Shown here piece by piece: positions 1 to 10,283 of a stretch of 42,893 nucleotides of DNA. Source of the stretch: Frankia nepalensis (GTDB lineage: Bacteria > Actinomycetota > Actinomycetes > Frankiales > Frankiaceae); the NCBI RefSeq assembly GCF_016786325.1, contig NZ_JADWYU010000151.1, positions 1-42,893 of the forward strand. The letters are read 5' to 3'. Below the pieces are notes generated by a model that was not told where the DNA came from, ran no database searches, and worked only from the letters and a program-made list of their open reading frames with translations. The translations under genes were made by a program, and so were the position numbers. Each line of letters starts with the position of its first letter. Position 1 is the stretch's first letter.

Positions 1-82
1 TCAGCGGGTTCTCCGAAGAGTACGCGCGCCGGCACCCACCGCCGCCAGGCCGCCGCGCCGCCCGGCGAGCCGGCCGGGGGCG

Positions 83-98
83 CCCCCCCCCCCCCCCC
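83..98. other. run of 16 C near window edge
   Basis: Sixteen consecutive C lie just after a GGGGGCG stretch and 25 bp before the groEL stop codon. No gene is recognised in 1-122, although one plus-strand frame stays open until a TAG at 124-126, so the tail of an upstream gene cannot be excluded. Such a run is hard to sequence and its length is uncertain. Confidence 0.6.
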
Positions 99-122
99 GC
101 CCCGATCCTGGTTCCTGGTGGA

Positions 123-1913
<1,791 letters not shown>

Positions 1914-1977
1914 TCATGGAGCGGGGCAACCGGGAAGCCGCCAGGGCGGCTGACACGGCTGGCCCGATCCACTCCGG

Positions 1978-2283
1978 CTACTTCTCGATGATCGCGAGGA
2001 CGTCGCGGGCGGAGAGGACCAGGTACTCCTCGCCGGCGTACTTGACCTCGGTGCCGCCGTACTTGCTGTACAGAACGACGTCGCCGACCTTGACGTCGAG
2101 CGGGACGCGCTTGCCGTCCTCGAACCGGCCCGGGCCCACCGCGAGGACCTTGCCCTCCTGCGGCTTCTCCTTCGCGGTGTCCGGGATCACGATGCCCGAG
2201 GCGGTGGTCGTCTCCGCGTCCGACGGCTGGACGACGATGCGGTCCTCGAGCGGCTTGATGGCAACCTTGGTGGCGGTCGTCAC
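1978..2283 (-). CDS. groES: 10 kDa co-chaperonin GroES
   Basis: Co-chaperonin that caps the GroEL ring. The product is 101 residues, the normal length, starting [19 protein letters not shown] and ending [15 protein letters not shown], with the mobile-loop region ([13 protein letters not shown]) and the [15 protein letters not shown] strand intact. The frame is open further upstream to 2415, but GTG at 2283 is chosen because GGGGAGG sits 6 nt before it and the family N-terminus begins here. The extra N-terminal residues would run across the CIRCE operator. It is the first gene of the groES-groEL unit, with a 5' leader of roughly 90 nt. Confidence 0.97.
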   Translation of the reverse strand: MTTATKVAIKPLEDRIVVQPSDAETTTASGIVIPDTAKEKPQEGKVLAVGPGRFEDGKRVPLDVKVGDVVLYSKYGGTEVKYAGEEYLVLSARDVLAIIEK

Positions 2284-2362
2284 GATCGACCTCCCCTTCC
2301 TACGCTGGATGAGAGAGCGACCCTGGCGGCCTGCCGTCGCGGGTGAACAGGCGCCGATGTCG

Positions 2363-2389
2363 CTGGCACTCTCCCGTGCCGAGTGCCAA
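2363..2389 (-). promoter_or_regulatory. CIRCE operator (HrcA site)
   Basis: Read on the minus strand the site is TTGGCACTC, 9 nt, GAGTGCCAG, a near-exact match to the CIRCE consensus TTAGCACTC-N9-GAGTGCTAA. It overlaps the -10 box of the groES promoter, so bound HrcA would block initiation, and heat stress would relieve it. HrcA itself is not in the window. Confidence 0.93.
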
Positions 2390-2415
2390 CTTAGCATCAG
2401 TGTCGCCCTCGTCAA
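2388..2415 (-). promoter_or_regulatory. groES-groEL promoter
   Basis: On the minus strand TTGACG (2410-2415) is followed after 16 nt by TAAGTT (2388-2393), a good housekeeping sigma-factor match. The -10 box overlaps the first bases of CIRCE. A second TTGACA (2432-2437) lies upstream without a matching -10. Confidence 0.7.
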
Positions 2416-2488
2416 CCGAGCCGGTCGTTTCTGTCAAGTCCGGGCGGTGAGCGTCGGGGCGGGCGCGGCGACGAAGTGAACCAGGGAC

Positions 2489-3439
2489 TCAGCCGGGCCG
2501 CTCGCTCGACGGCGCCGAGGGCCGGGGGGCCGGCGGCGGGGCCGAGCCGGCGGGCCAGGCGACGGGGCCGTCGAGCCGGGCGAGGACCGTGGCGATGCCA
2601 TGGGCGACGTCGCCGTTGAACGCCACCGCGTGGTGCCCGAGCCCGGGGACCGTCACGTTGCGCGCGGCCAGGTCGGGATGGCGCAGCGCCGCGGATTCTG
2701 GGCGCACCAGCGAGTCCAGGCCGCCGCCGACCGCCAGGAACCGGGTCCGGCAGCCGGGCACCGGCGCGGCGAGCTCCGTCAGCAGCGGCGAGCCGGGCCG
2801 CAACGAGGCGACCAGCCGGTACGGGACGACGCGGGGCACCAGGTGGGCGAGCCGGGTGCCGCCATGGGGCGTGCCGAGGGTGACCAGTGTGTGCACCCGC
2901 TCGTCGCCGCCGAGGCACTGCACGTAGTAGCGCGCGACCAGCCCGCCGAGCGAGTGGGCGACGATGTGCGCTTGGTGGTAGCCCGTCCGGGCGCAGACGT
3001 CGGTGACGGCGGCCGCGAGCATCAGCGCCGCGTGCGGCACGTCCGTCGCGTACAGCGGCAGGTTGAGCGTCTCGACGTGCCGGAACCCGCGGCGGCGCAG
3101 GGTGCGCTGCAACCGGGCGAAGATCGAGCGGTTGTCGACCAGCCCGTGCACCAGCAGGATCGGCATGCCGGCCGCCGTCAGGTTGCCGACCAGCAGGCCG
3201 CGCTGCAGCGGGGCGAGCCCGGCCAGGCTGTAGGGATCGGGTGCCGCCGACCGGGCGGGCCGCACCCCGGCCGGGTAGAAGGCCGCATGCGTGGCCATGC
3301 TGGCCGCCTCGGTGACCAGGCCGCGCACGGCCGCTGGCGCCGCGCCGATCCGCCGCGTCAGGACGCCAAGGGGAGCCGTCGTGACGTTCCGCGTGTACCG
3401 GCCCGCGGCGTTCCCCAGCTGGCCCAGCTGGTTCAGCAA
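2489..3439 (-). CDS. alpha/beta-hydrolase, lipase/esterase type
   Basis: Probable serine esterase or lipase of the class 2 lipase/PGAP1-like group. Visible are the oxyanion-side segment ILLVHGLVDNRS, the nucleophile elbow AHSLGGLVARYY (Ser in SLGG), the downstream TLVTLGTPHGGTRL segment common in these lipases, and a C-terminal GLGHHAVAFN that supplies the catalytic His. The tail is Pro/Ser-rich. No secretion signal is obvious. The start is unclear: the conserved-looking N-terminus (TRLLNQLGQLGNAAGRY) has no ATG or GTG. TTG at 3439 is the first usable codon but has a weak ribosome site; ATG at 3298 with GAGG before it is the alternative. It lies 74 bp downstream of the carboxyltransferase gene on the same strand, suggesting a lipid-related role. 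The substrate is unknown. Confidence 0.85.
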   Translation of the reverse strand: MLNQLGQLGNAAGRYTRNVTTAPLGVLTRRIGAAPAAVRGLVTEAASMATHAAFYPAGVRPARSAAPDPYSLAGLAPLQRGLLVGNLTAAGMPILLVHGLVDNRSIFARLQRTLRRRGFRHVETLNLPLYATDVPHAALMLAAAVTDVCARTGYHQAHIVAHSLGGLVARYYVQCLGGDERVHTLVTLGTPHGGTRLAHLVPRVVPYRLVASLRPGSPLLTELAAPVPGCRTRFLAVGGGLDSLVRPESAALRHPDLAARNVTVPGLGHHAVAFNGDVAHGIATVLARLDGPVAWPAGSAPPPAPRPSAPSSERPG

Positions 3440-3465
3440 GCGAGTTCCGATGCCCGTGGCTACTT

Positions 3466-3499
3466 TCTCTGCGACAAGTGGGGGATTGTCTCTGCGACA
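3466..3499. repeat. paired 11-bp direct repeat upstream of the hydrolase
   Basis: TCTCTGCGACA occurs at 3466-3476 and again at 3489-3499, a 23-bp period (about two helical turns). The pair fills much of the 74-bp spacer between the carboxyltransferase stop and the hydrolase start, where a promoter or operator would lie. Confidence 0.6.
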
Positions 3500-3513
3500 G
3501 GTGGGCCGTGAGA

Positions 3514-5040
3514 TTACAGATGACCGGGCAGGGCTGTCGACCAGCGCCGCCGTCTGGCGGAGAGCCGCGCCTCCTGACCCAGGGCGGCGAGCTCGGCCAG
3601 CGCCGTGGTGACCGCGCCGGCCACCGCGCCGGGGCGGCCCGAGCCGAGCACCCGGTCGGCGAAGCCGAGCCGGAGCAGGTCGACGGGCCGCAGGCCCGCC
3701 AGGTCGGCCGCGCGGTCGACGGGGATGCGCAGCGTCGTGGCGGCCCCCTCCGGGGACAGCGCGGTCAGGTAGCTGTCGGGGGCCATCAGCACCGTGTCGG
3801 CGCAGGCCGCGGCGAGCGCCCCGCCCGAGCCGCCCTCGCCGACCACGACCGCCACGGTCGGGCTCGGGCAGCGCAGCACCGCCTCCATCGCCGCGCCGAT
3901 CGCCGGCGCGACACCGCCGGCCTCGGCGGACGGGCCGGGGTCGGCGCCGGGGGTGTCGACGAAGGTGACCAGCGCCAGACCGAGCTTGCCGGCTAGCCGG
4001 GCGGCCCGGGCGAGCAGCCGGTAGCCGGCGGGACCCGGCGCGCCGCCGGGCTCGGCCGCCACCGCCACCGCCACCAGGCCGGGCGGCCCCAGCCGGGCGC
4101 GCACGCCGGGGTCGCCGCCGGCCAGCTCGACGCCTCTCGGCAGCAGCGCCTCCAGGAAGGCGCCGCCGCCCGGCCGCCCGGCCGCCCGGGCCGCGAGCAC
4201 CTGCCGCCAGCCACCGCGGCTGGCGGCCTCGCCGTCCGGGCGGGCGCCGGTGAGCCCGGGTGCCGCGGTTCCCGATCCCGCCGGCGCGTCGTCCGGGCCG
4301 GCGCGCCGGGTATGGCCGCCGGCGGCGGCCGCCAGCGCGGTGGCGAGCCAGCTCCCGACGTCCGCCGGTTCGACGACGGCGTCGACCAGCCCGGCGGCCC
4401 GCGCCGCCTCGGCGGTATGGCTGCCCGCCGGCGGCGGGGTGCCGGTGACCGCCGCCACCACCCGCGGACCGGCGAAGCCGACCGTCGCCCCGGCCACCGC
4501 GCAGCGCAGGTCCGCGCGCGCGGCGATCGTCACCCACACCCCGCCGGTGGTCGGGTGGTCGACGACCGCGACGTGCGGCACGCGCGCGTCGTCGAGCGCG
4601 GCGGCGGCGAGCGTGGCCCTCGGGAGCCCGACCAGGCCCGCGACGCCCTCCTGCAGCCGGGTGCCGCCGCTGCGCAGGAACGAGAGCAGCGGGCGTCCGG
4701 TGGCGGCGGCGTGGTCCGCGGCGGCGGCGAACGCGGCGGCGTCGATCTCACCGAAGCTGCCGCCGTACACGTCGAACTCCCAGACGGCGACCACACAGTC
4801 CAGGCCCGCCACCGGTCCTTCCCCCCACCACACCGCGGGGGCGCTGGCGTAGCCGGGCCAGCCCAGCCGGTTCGGCGTCGCCGCGCGGGCGTCCCCGCCA
4901 CGCCGTGGGGTCACCGCGGCGAGCAGGCCGGCCCGCCAGTCGGTGCCGCCGGGCGCGGGCCGGCCGGTGGCATCCGCGAGGCCGGGGGCCAGGTGGTTGC
5001 TGGGAAGGCGCTCGGTCGACGTCGGATCGCGATCGGGCAT
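3514..5040 (-). CDS. acetyl-CoA carboxylase carboxyltransferase, fused beta-alpha chain
   Basis: Predicted to transfer the carboxyl group from carboxybiotin to acetyl-CoA (or a related acyl-CoA), making malonyl-CoA for lipid synthesis. The 508 residues contain two crotonase-fold halves. The N-terminal AccD-like half has a TGRPLLSFLRSGGTRLQEG segment and TGGVWVTIAARADL. The C-terminal AccA-like half has ARLAGKLGLALVTFVDTPGA and VVVGEGGSGGALA, whose glycine-rich turn forms the oxyanion hole. An Ala/Gly/Asp-rich linker joins them. The four-Cys zinc ribbon of E. coli AccD is absent. ATG at 5040 is chosen since homology begins soon after and the open frame beyond it is compositional. No clear Shine-Dalgarno is seen. 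A propionyl-CoA carboxylase-like specificity cannot be excluded. Confidence 0.85.
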   Translation of the reverse strand: MPDRDPTSTERLPSNHLAPGLADATGRPAPGGTDWRAGLLAAVTPRRGGDARAATPNRLGWPGYASAPAVWWGEGPVAGLDCVVAVWEFDVYGGSFGEIDAAAFAAAADHAAATGRPLLSFLRSGGTRLQEGVAGLVGLPRATLAAAALDDARVPHVAVVDHPTTGGVWVTIAARADLRCAVAGATVGFAGPRVVAAVTGTPPPAGSHTAEAARAAGLVDAVVEPADVGSWLATALAAAAGGHTRRAGPDDAPAGSGTAAPGLTGARPDGEAASRGGWRQVLAARAAGRPGGGAFLEALLPRGVELAGGDPGVRARLGPPGLVAVAVAAEPGGAPGPAGYRLLARAARLAGKLGLALVTFVDTPGADPGPSAEAGGVAPAIGAAMEAVLRCPSPTVAVVVGEGGSGGALAAACADTVLMAPDSYLTALSPEGAATTLRIPVDRAADLAGLRPVDLLRLGFADRVLGSGRPGAVAGAVTTALAELAALGQEARLSARRRRWSTALPGHL

Positions 5041-5559
5041 GACCGCATGGTGACGCCCTGGGGCTTCGGGCGCCCGCGTTGCCCGCGGGGTCGTGAGGTC
5101 GGCGGCGCCTCCTCGGCCGCGGACGTTCGCGTGAACGGGAGACGGCGAACGGGGGCGACGGGCGGGGTGACGAGGGGAGGATGGGCGCGGGGACGGGCGG
5201 AGACGTCCCTCGACGGCTCCCGTGCGTTGGGCGCCGCGACCCTCCGAGCACGGACGCATAGACCCCGGTGCACATGCGCGTGGCGTGCGATCGTTCGGCA
5301 TACTGTCCGGAGTCGCCATCATGCCGGTAGCGGCGGATTGTCCGGGTTGGCTCTGGTCCACCCTGAGGGTCGATCATCAGGTCGGCTCGGCGGGTCACGG
5401 GCACGGCCCCGTCGGGCAGCGTCGCCGTTCGCGGCCGGATGGTCGACATCGGTCGGATGCCGACCCCGCGGAAGGGCGGCCGGCACCGCTGACCAGCGGA
5501 GGCGCGAGGACGCCAGCTCTTCGCGTCCCCAGCGGGCCCGGCCAGCGCGAGGGGGGCCC
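5041..5559. other. divergent intergenic region, no gene recognised
   Basis: The 519 bp separate the minus-strand carboxyltransferase from the plus-strand kinase. Open frames here have no recognisable protein features. Promoters for both genes should lie here; a TACTGT at 5301-5306 resembles a -10 box for the kinase but lacks a good -35. Confidence 0.5.
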
Positions 5560-7332
5560 ATGCTGACACCGCTCACGAACGACGATCCCGTCATGATCGG
5601 TCCGTACCGGCTGCAGAACCGGATCGGCGAGGGCGGCATGGGCACCGTCTACCTCGCGTTCACCGCCGGGCGTCAGCCCGTGGCGGTCAAGGTCGCCTCC
5701 GCCGAGCTGTCCGAGGACGACGAGTTCCGCCGTCGGTTCCAGCGGGAGGTGCGGGCCGCGCAACGGGTCAGGGGAGGGGCGGTCGCGGCCGTCCTCGACG
5801 CCGACACCGGCTCCGAGCGGCCCTGGATGGTCACCGAGTACGTGGAGGGCATCAGCCTGGCCGACGCGGTACGCCAGCGCGGCCCGCTGGCCGAACGGCT
5901 GGTCAGGGGTCTCGCGGCGGGGCTCGCCGACGCGCTGGTGGCGATCCACGAGGTGGGGGTCGTGCACCGCGACCTCAAGCCGTCGAACATCCTGCTCGCC
6001 TGGGACGGGCCCAAGGTCATCGACTTCGGGATCGCGCAGCTGGACGGCAACGCCACGCTCACCCGGACGGGCCACGTCGTCGGCACGCTCGCCTGGATGG
6101 CGCCCGAGCAGATGCGCGGCGAGCAGGCCGGCCCGCCAGCCGACATCTTCTCCTGGGGCTGCTGCGTCGCCTACGCGGCGACCGGCCGGCACCCCTTCCA
6201 CGCGGACCGGGCCGAGGTGCTGGCGTTCCGGATCCAGCGTGACCCGCCGGACCTTGACCGCCTGCCCGGCTACCTGTTCGGCACGGTCGCGCCGGCGCTG
6301 GAGAAGGACCCGCGGTTACGCCCGTCGGCGGTCGCCCTGCTCGCGGACCTCTCCGGTCGCCCGGTGCGCAGCATGAGCGAGGCGCATCGCGCGACGGAGA
6401 CGGTGCTGGAGCGAGACTGGGCCGGCCGGGTACCCGGCATCGGGGAGCGGCGTTCGTCGTCCTCGCACGGGGAGGCGGGCCAGTCGGGTCAGGGCGCGTG
6501 GGTGCCCTCCCCCGCGCAACCGCCGTCGGGCTCCTGGGACCCGCCGGCGCGCCCGTCGCCGCCACCGTCGGCACCCGCGCGGGCGCGCCCCGCGGCCGTC
6601 GACCGGTCGACCGGCGCGCCTCACCCGAGCCAGCCGTCCGCGGCCGCGCCGCTGCCGCCGGCGCGTTCCCGGCCGGCCGAGGACGCGGACTGGCGGGTGG
6701 CCCGCGCCGGCTCGCTCGGCCCGCCGCCCCCGGCGGAGGCGTTCCGCCCGTCACCGCCGCGCCCCGGCCCGGCGATGGGCCCGTGGGAGCGGCAGCCTCT
6801 CGCCATAGCGGGCCCCGACCGGGAGCAGGACCGCGCGGTACGCCCTCCGGAGCACGGCGGGAACCCAGAACCCGCGCCGCGGCAGGCGTCCGCCCACCAG
6901 GAGCCCACGCACCAGGCGTCCGTGCATCAGGCGTCCACGTATCGGGAACCCGCGTATCAGGAACCCGCCCACCAGGCGGCGCGCTCCTGGCCCGAGCCGC
7001 CAGCGCCGGGTGCGGCCGGCGTCGCGGGCCCTGTCCGGCCGGGGCCACCGGTCGCCCCGGCGCGCGGCGGGTCACGGGCTCGCGGCGGCGAGCGGTCCCA
7101 CCGATCCCCGCGCGCCGGGTGGAACCTGCCGGCCCTGTTCTCGGCGCTGCTCGCCGTGGCCTGGCTGTTCGGCGTCGGCAGCGCGCTCGGCATCTACCTC
7201 GGTTACCAGGGCCGGGCCGCGGCCAGCCGCGGTCGGCGGCGCGGGGACCGGCTGGCGGCGGTGGGGATCCTGCTCGGCTGGCCGGGCGTCCTCGCCGCCA
7301 TCGTCCTGCTCGGGATCGTCGCGGCCGGCTGA
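5560..7332 (+). CDS. membrane-anchored Ser/Thr protein kinase (PknB-like)
   Basis: Eukaryotic-type protein kinase of 590 residues. The catalytic domain covers about residues 15-275: P-loop IGEGGMGTVY (22-31), Lys44, HRDLKPSN with catalytic Asp138, DFG at 155-157 and the APEQ motif. A long Pro/Ala/Ser-rich linker follows, including degenerate repeats of HQAS and QEP units. The C-terminus carries two hydrophobic segments (FSALLAVAWLFGVGSALGIYLG and VGILLGWPGVLAAIVLLGIV) with basic residues between, as in DUF4190-type modules, so little is exposed outside the cell. No PASTA repeats. ATG at 5560 follows GAGGGGGG closely. It sits between the carboxyltransferase and sucC; its substrates are unknown. 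Confidence 0.92.
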   Translation: MLTPLTNDDPVMIGPYRLQNRIGEGGMGTVYLAFTAGRQPVAVKVASAELSEDDEFRRRFQREVRAAQRVRGGAVAAVLDADTGSERPWMVTEYVEGISLADAVRQRGPLAERLVRGLAAGLADALVAIHEVGVVHRDLKPSNILLAWDGPKVIDFGIAQLDGNATLTRTGHVVGTLAWMAPEQMRGEQAGPPADIFSWGCCVAYAATGRHPFHADRAEVLAFRIQRDPPDLDRLPGYLFGTVAPALEKDPRLRPSAVALLADLSGRPVRSMSEAHRATETVLERDWAGRVPGIGERRSSSSHGEAGQSGQGAWVPSPAQPPSGSWDPPARPSPPPSAPARARPAAVDRSTGAPHPSQPSAAAPLPPARSRPAEDADWRVARAGSLGPPPPAEAFRPSPPRPGPAMGPWERQPLAIAGPDREQDRAVRPPEHGGNPEPAPRQASAHQEPTHQASVHQASTYREPAYQEPAHQAARSWPEPPAPGAAGVAGPVRPGPPVAPARGGSRARGGERSHRSPRAGWNLPALFSALLAVAWLFGVGSALGIYLGYQGRAAASRGRRRGDRLAAVGILLGWPGVLAAIVLLGIVAAG

Positions 7333-7699
7333 CCCGCCTGGCGGCCGAGAACCACGCCCTGTGAGATCGGACATACATGACGCGCGGCGAGACGCCGCGG
7401 CGGGGTGGGACGCGCCGCTCGGGAGGCGGCGCTTCGAAGGTGGCCGATACCGGTGGCGACCCCACGGCCAGCGGTTTTGTACGGTTCTGCCGCGCGTGCG
7501 CGGATGACGTCGGCGTGCTGGCGGTCCGTGGGCCCGTCGGTGGCCGGCGAGGACCCGCTTCGACTGCGCGGCCTCGCCACTGACGACGCCACAGCGTCAC
7601 TGTGGGCCTGGCCGCGCGGGCGCGCGTCACGACGGGTGCGTCAGTAGGCTCGCATCCGTTCCGTGCATCCCTGACCGACCGCACCCGACTGGACGGACC
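7333..7699. other. intergenic region upstream of sucC
   Basis: The 367 bp contain no recognisable gene. The sucCD promoter is expected here. TAGGCT at 7645-7650 is a possible -10 box about 50 bp before the sucC start, but no matching -35 is evident. Confidence 0.4.
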
Positions 7700-8866
7700 G
7701 TGGATCTCTTCGAATACCAGGCGAAGGCACTCTTCGCCGAGCATGGCGTCCCGGTGCCCACCGGCAAGATCGCCACAACCCCGGACGAGGCCCGCGCGAT
7801 CGCCGCGGAGCTCGGCGGGAAGGTCGTCGTGAAGGCCCAGGTCAAGACCGGTGGCCGTGGCAAGGCCGGCGGCGTCAAGGTCGCCGACGGGCCGGACGAC
7901 GCCTTCGAGAAGGCGACCAACATCCTCGGGATGGACATCAAGGGCCACACCGTCCACTCGGTGCTGGTCGAGCAGGCGAGCAACATCGCGGAGGAGTACT
8001 ACGCGTCGTTCCTGCTGGACCGCGCGAACCGTACCTTCCTCGCGATGGCGTCCCGTGAAGGTGGCATGGAGATCGAGGAGGTCGCCGCCACCAACCCCGA
8101 GGCCCTCGCCAGGATCCACATCGACCCGCTGACCGGCGTCGACCTGGCGAAGGCCCGCGAGATCGCCGTCGCCGCGAAGCTTCCCGAGGCCGCCCTCGAC
8201 GGCGCGGCCGAGCTTCTCGCCAAGCTGTGGGAGACGTTCGTCAAGGCGGACGCCACCCTCGTCGAGGTCAACCCGCTGATCCTGACCGGTGACGGCCGGG
8301 TGGTCGCGCTCGACGGCAAGGTGACCCTGGACGAGAACGCCGACTTCCGCCACCCGGAGAACGAGGCGCTCGTCGACGTCGCCGCGGTCGACCCGCTGGA
8401 GCAGAAGGCCAAGGAAAAGGGCCTCAACTACGTCAAGCTGACCGGCTCGGTCGGCATCATCGGCAACGGCGCGGGCCTGGTCATGTCGACCCTCGACGTC
8501 GTCACCTATGCCGGTGAGGAGTTCGGCGGGCAGCGCCCGGCGAACTTCCTCGACATCGGCGGTGGCGCCTCGGCCGAGGTCATGGCGAACGGTCTGTCGA
8601 TCATTCTCTCCGACCCGTCGGTCAAGAGCGTCTTCGTCAACATCTTCGGCGGCATCACCGCCTGCGACGCGGTCGCCAACGGCATCGTCAAGGCTCTCGA
8701 GCTGGTCGGCGAGGTGACCACCCCGCTGGTGGTCCGCCTCGACGGCAACAACGCCGAGGAGGGCCGGCGGATCCTCGCCGAGGCCAACCTCGCGGTCGTC
8801 AAGCCCGTGGACACCATGGACGGCGCGGCGAAACTCGCCGCCGAGCTCGCCGCCGCCGCGGCCTGA
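7700..8866 (+). CDS. sucC: succinyl-CoA synthetase beta subunit
   Basis: ADP- or GDP-forming succinate-CoA ligase beta chain, TCA cycle. The 388 residues match family length. It begins with [20 protein letters not shown], typical of the ATP-grasp N-terminus, followed by [19 protein letters not shown] (nucleotide binding), [13 protein letters not shown] (metal binding) and a C-terminal CoA-ligase half with [14 protein letters not shown] and [15 protein letters not shown]. Start is GTG at 7700. It is followed after 22 bp by sucD, giving one operon, the usual arrangement for this heterotetramer. Confidence 0.97.
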   Translation: MDLFEYQAKALFAEHGVPVPTGKIATTPDEARAIAAELGGKVVVKAQVKTGGRGKAGGVKVADGPDDAFEKATNILGMDIKGHTVHSVLVEQASNIAEEYYASFLLDRANRTFLAMASREGGMEIEEVAATNPEALARIHIDPLTGVDLAKAREIAVAAKLPEAALDGAAELLAKLWETFVKADATLVEVNPLILTGDGRVVALDGKVTLDENADFRHPENEALVDVAAVDPLEQKAKEKGLNYVKLTGSVGIIGNGAGLVMSTLDVVTYAGEEFGGQRPANFLDIGGGASAEVMANGLSIILSDPSVKSVFVNIFGGITACDAVANGIVKALELVGEVTTPLVVRLDGNNAEEGRRILAEANLAVVKPVDTMDGAAKLAAELAAAAA

Positions 8867-8888
8867 GTCGAGAAAGGACTCCCTCGCG

Positions 8889-9761
8889 ATGGCCATCTGG
8901 CTCGACGAGAACAGCCGGATCGTGGTGCAGGGCATCACCGGTTCCGAAGGCAGCAAGCACGCCAAGCGCATGGCGGCGTCCGGCGCGAACATCGTCGCCG
9001 GCGTGAACGCCCGCAAGGCCGGCCAGTCCCAGGACGGCGTGCCGGTGTTCGCGTCCGTCACCGAGGCGATCGAGAAGACCGGGGCCAACGTCTCCGTCAT
9101 CTTCGTCCCGCCGAAGTTCACCAAGGACGCGGCGATCGAGGCGGTCGACGCCGAGATCCCGCTCGCGGTCGTCATCACCGAGGGCGTCCCGGTGCACGAC
9201 ACCACCGAGTTCTTCGCCTACGCGCAGGGCAAGGGCAAGACGCGCATCATCGGCCCGAACTGCCCCGGCATCATCAGCCCCGGCAAGTCGAACGCCGGCA
9301 TCATCCCGGCCGACATCACCCCGGGCGGGCGGATCGGCCTGGTCAGCAAGAGCGGCACGCTGACCTACCAGATGATGTACGAGCTGCGCGAGTTCGGCTT
9401 CTCGACCGGCGTCGGCATCGGCGGCGACCCGGTCATCGGGACCATCCACATCGACGCGCTCGACGCGTTCGAGGCGGACCCGGAGACCGCGGCGATCGTG
9501 ATGATCGGCGAGATCGGCGGCGACGCCGAGGAGCGGGCCGCCGCGCACATCGAGGCGCACATCACCAAGCCGGTCGTCGGCTACGTCGCCGGCTTCACCG
9601 CGCCCGAGGGCAAGACGATGGGCCACGCGGGCGCCATCGTCTCCGGCTCCTCCGGCACCGCGCAGGCCAAGAAGGAAGCGCTGGAGAAGGCCGGCGTGCG
9701 GGTCGGCAAGACGCCGTCGGAGACCGCGCGCCTGATGGCCGAGATCATGCGGTCCCTCTGA
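8889..9761 (+). CDS. sucD: succinyl-CoA synthetase alpha subunit
   Basis: Alpha chain of succinate-CoA ligase, carrying the phosphohistidine. The 290-residue product starts with [21 protein letters not shown] (CoA-binding Rossmann fold), contains [19 protein letters not shown] and SKSGTLTYQ, and has the active-site segment [18 protein letters not shown] near residues 240-257. AAAGGA lies 11 nt upstream of the ATG. The 22-bp gap after sucC indicates co-transcription, and a GC-rich hairpin follows the stop codon by a few bases. Confidence 0.97.
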   Translation: MAIWLDENSRIVVQGITGSEGSKHAKRMAASGANIVAGVNARKAGQSQDGVPVFASVTEAIEKTGANVSVIFVPPKFTKDAAIEAVDAEIPLAVVITEGVPVHDTTEFFAYAQGKGKTRIIGPNCPGIISPGKSNAGIIPADITPGGRIGLVSKSGTLTYQMMYELREFGFSTGVGIGGDPVIGTIHIDALDAFEADPETAAIVMIGEIGGDAEERAAAHIEAHITKPVVGYVAGFTAPEGKTMGHAGAIVSGSSGTAQAKKEALEKAGVRVGKTPSETARLMAEIMRSL

Positions 9762-9764
9762 GGC

Positions 9765-9783
9765 TGGGGCGCGGAGCGCCCCA
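9765..9783 (+). terminator. hairpin after sucD
   Basis: TGGGGCGC, loop GGA, GCGCCCCA form a perfect 8-bp stem starting 4 nt after the sucD stop. There is no U-tract, as is common for GC-rich actinobacterial terminators. Confidence 0.55.
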
Positions 9784-10077
9784 CCTCAGAGAGGACCTGT
9801 CGGACGCTTCGCGCCCGACGATCTGGTCGCGGGGTCGGTGCCCGGTTCGGGGGCTGGCCCGGTCGCGGCTCGGTGAGGTGGCTGGGTGGGCCGCGTTCGG
9901 TGCCTGGTGGGGTGCCGCGAGTCCGCCCACCTCAGAGAGGACCTGTCGGACGCTTCGCGCCCGATGATCTGGTCGCGGGGTCGGTGCCCGGTTCGGGGGC
10001 TGGCCCCGGTCGCGGCTCGGTGAGGTGGCTGGGTGGGCCGCGAGTCTGCCCGCTCAGGGAGGGCCTGTCGGACGCTT
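9780..10077. repeat. long tandem repeat, two near-identical copies plus a degenerate third
   Basis: The segment 9780-9895 recurs at 9926-10042 (about 117 bp, period 146 bp) with one substitution and one inserted C. A degraded third copy of its first about 30 bp (CCTGTCGGACGCTTC core) lies at 10047-10077, 122 bp further on. No coding potential is evident. It fills most of the 522-bp gap between sucD and the next gene. Confidence 0.85.
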
Positions 10078-10080
10078 CTG

Positions 10081-10148
10081 GCGCCGGGGTGACCGGGTGA
10101 GGACCCGGCCACCCCGGCGCTGGCATCTTGGGCGCCGGGGTGACCGGC
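10081..10148 (+). promoter_or_regulatory. three-arm element with two competing hairpins
   Basis: Arm A (10081-10098), arm B (10103-10120) and arm A' (10132-10148). B pairs with A over 18 positions with one mismatch and a GAGG loop, and equally with A' over 16 positions with one mismatch and an 11-nt loop, so the two structures exclude each other. It lies about 135 bp upstream of the next gene. The arrangement resembles an attenuator or a bidirectional terminator; there is no U-tract. Confidence 0.55.
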
Positions 10149-10283
10149 CAGTCGCCGACGTGACATGACAGCCTTTGGACGGGGCCGGTTGCCCCGCCGT
10201 TGGGCGAATGCTGTAGCGCTTTCACGTCCGTGCTTGATGAACTAGGGGCTCGGACGGTACCGGAAGAAGTGGGGTTGGTCCCG

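Noticed and set aside
6059-9205. 1048-codon minus-strand frame across the kinase, sucC and part of sucD
   Set aside because: Spans three boundaries of well-supported plus-strand genes and matches no family; an artefact of high GC3.
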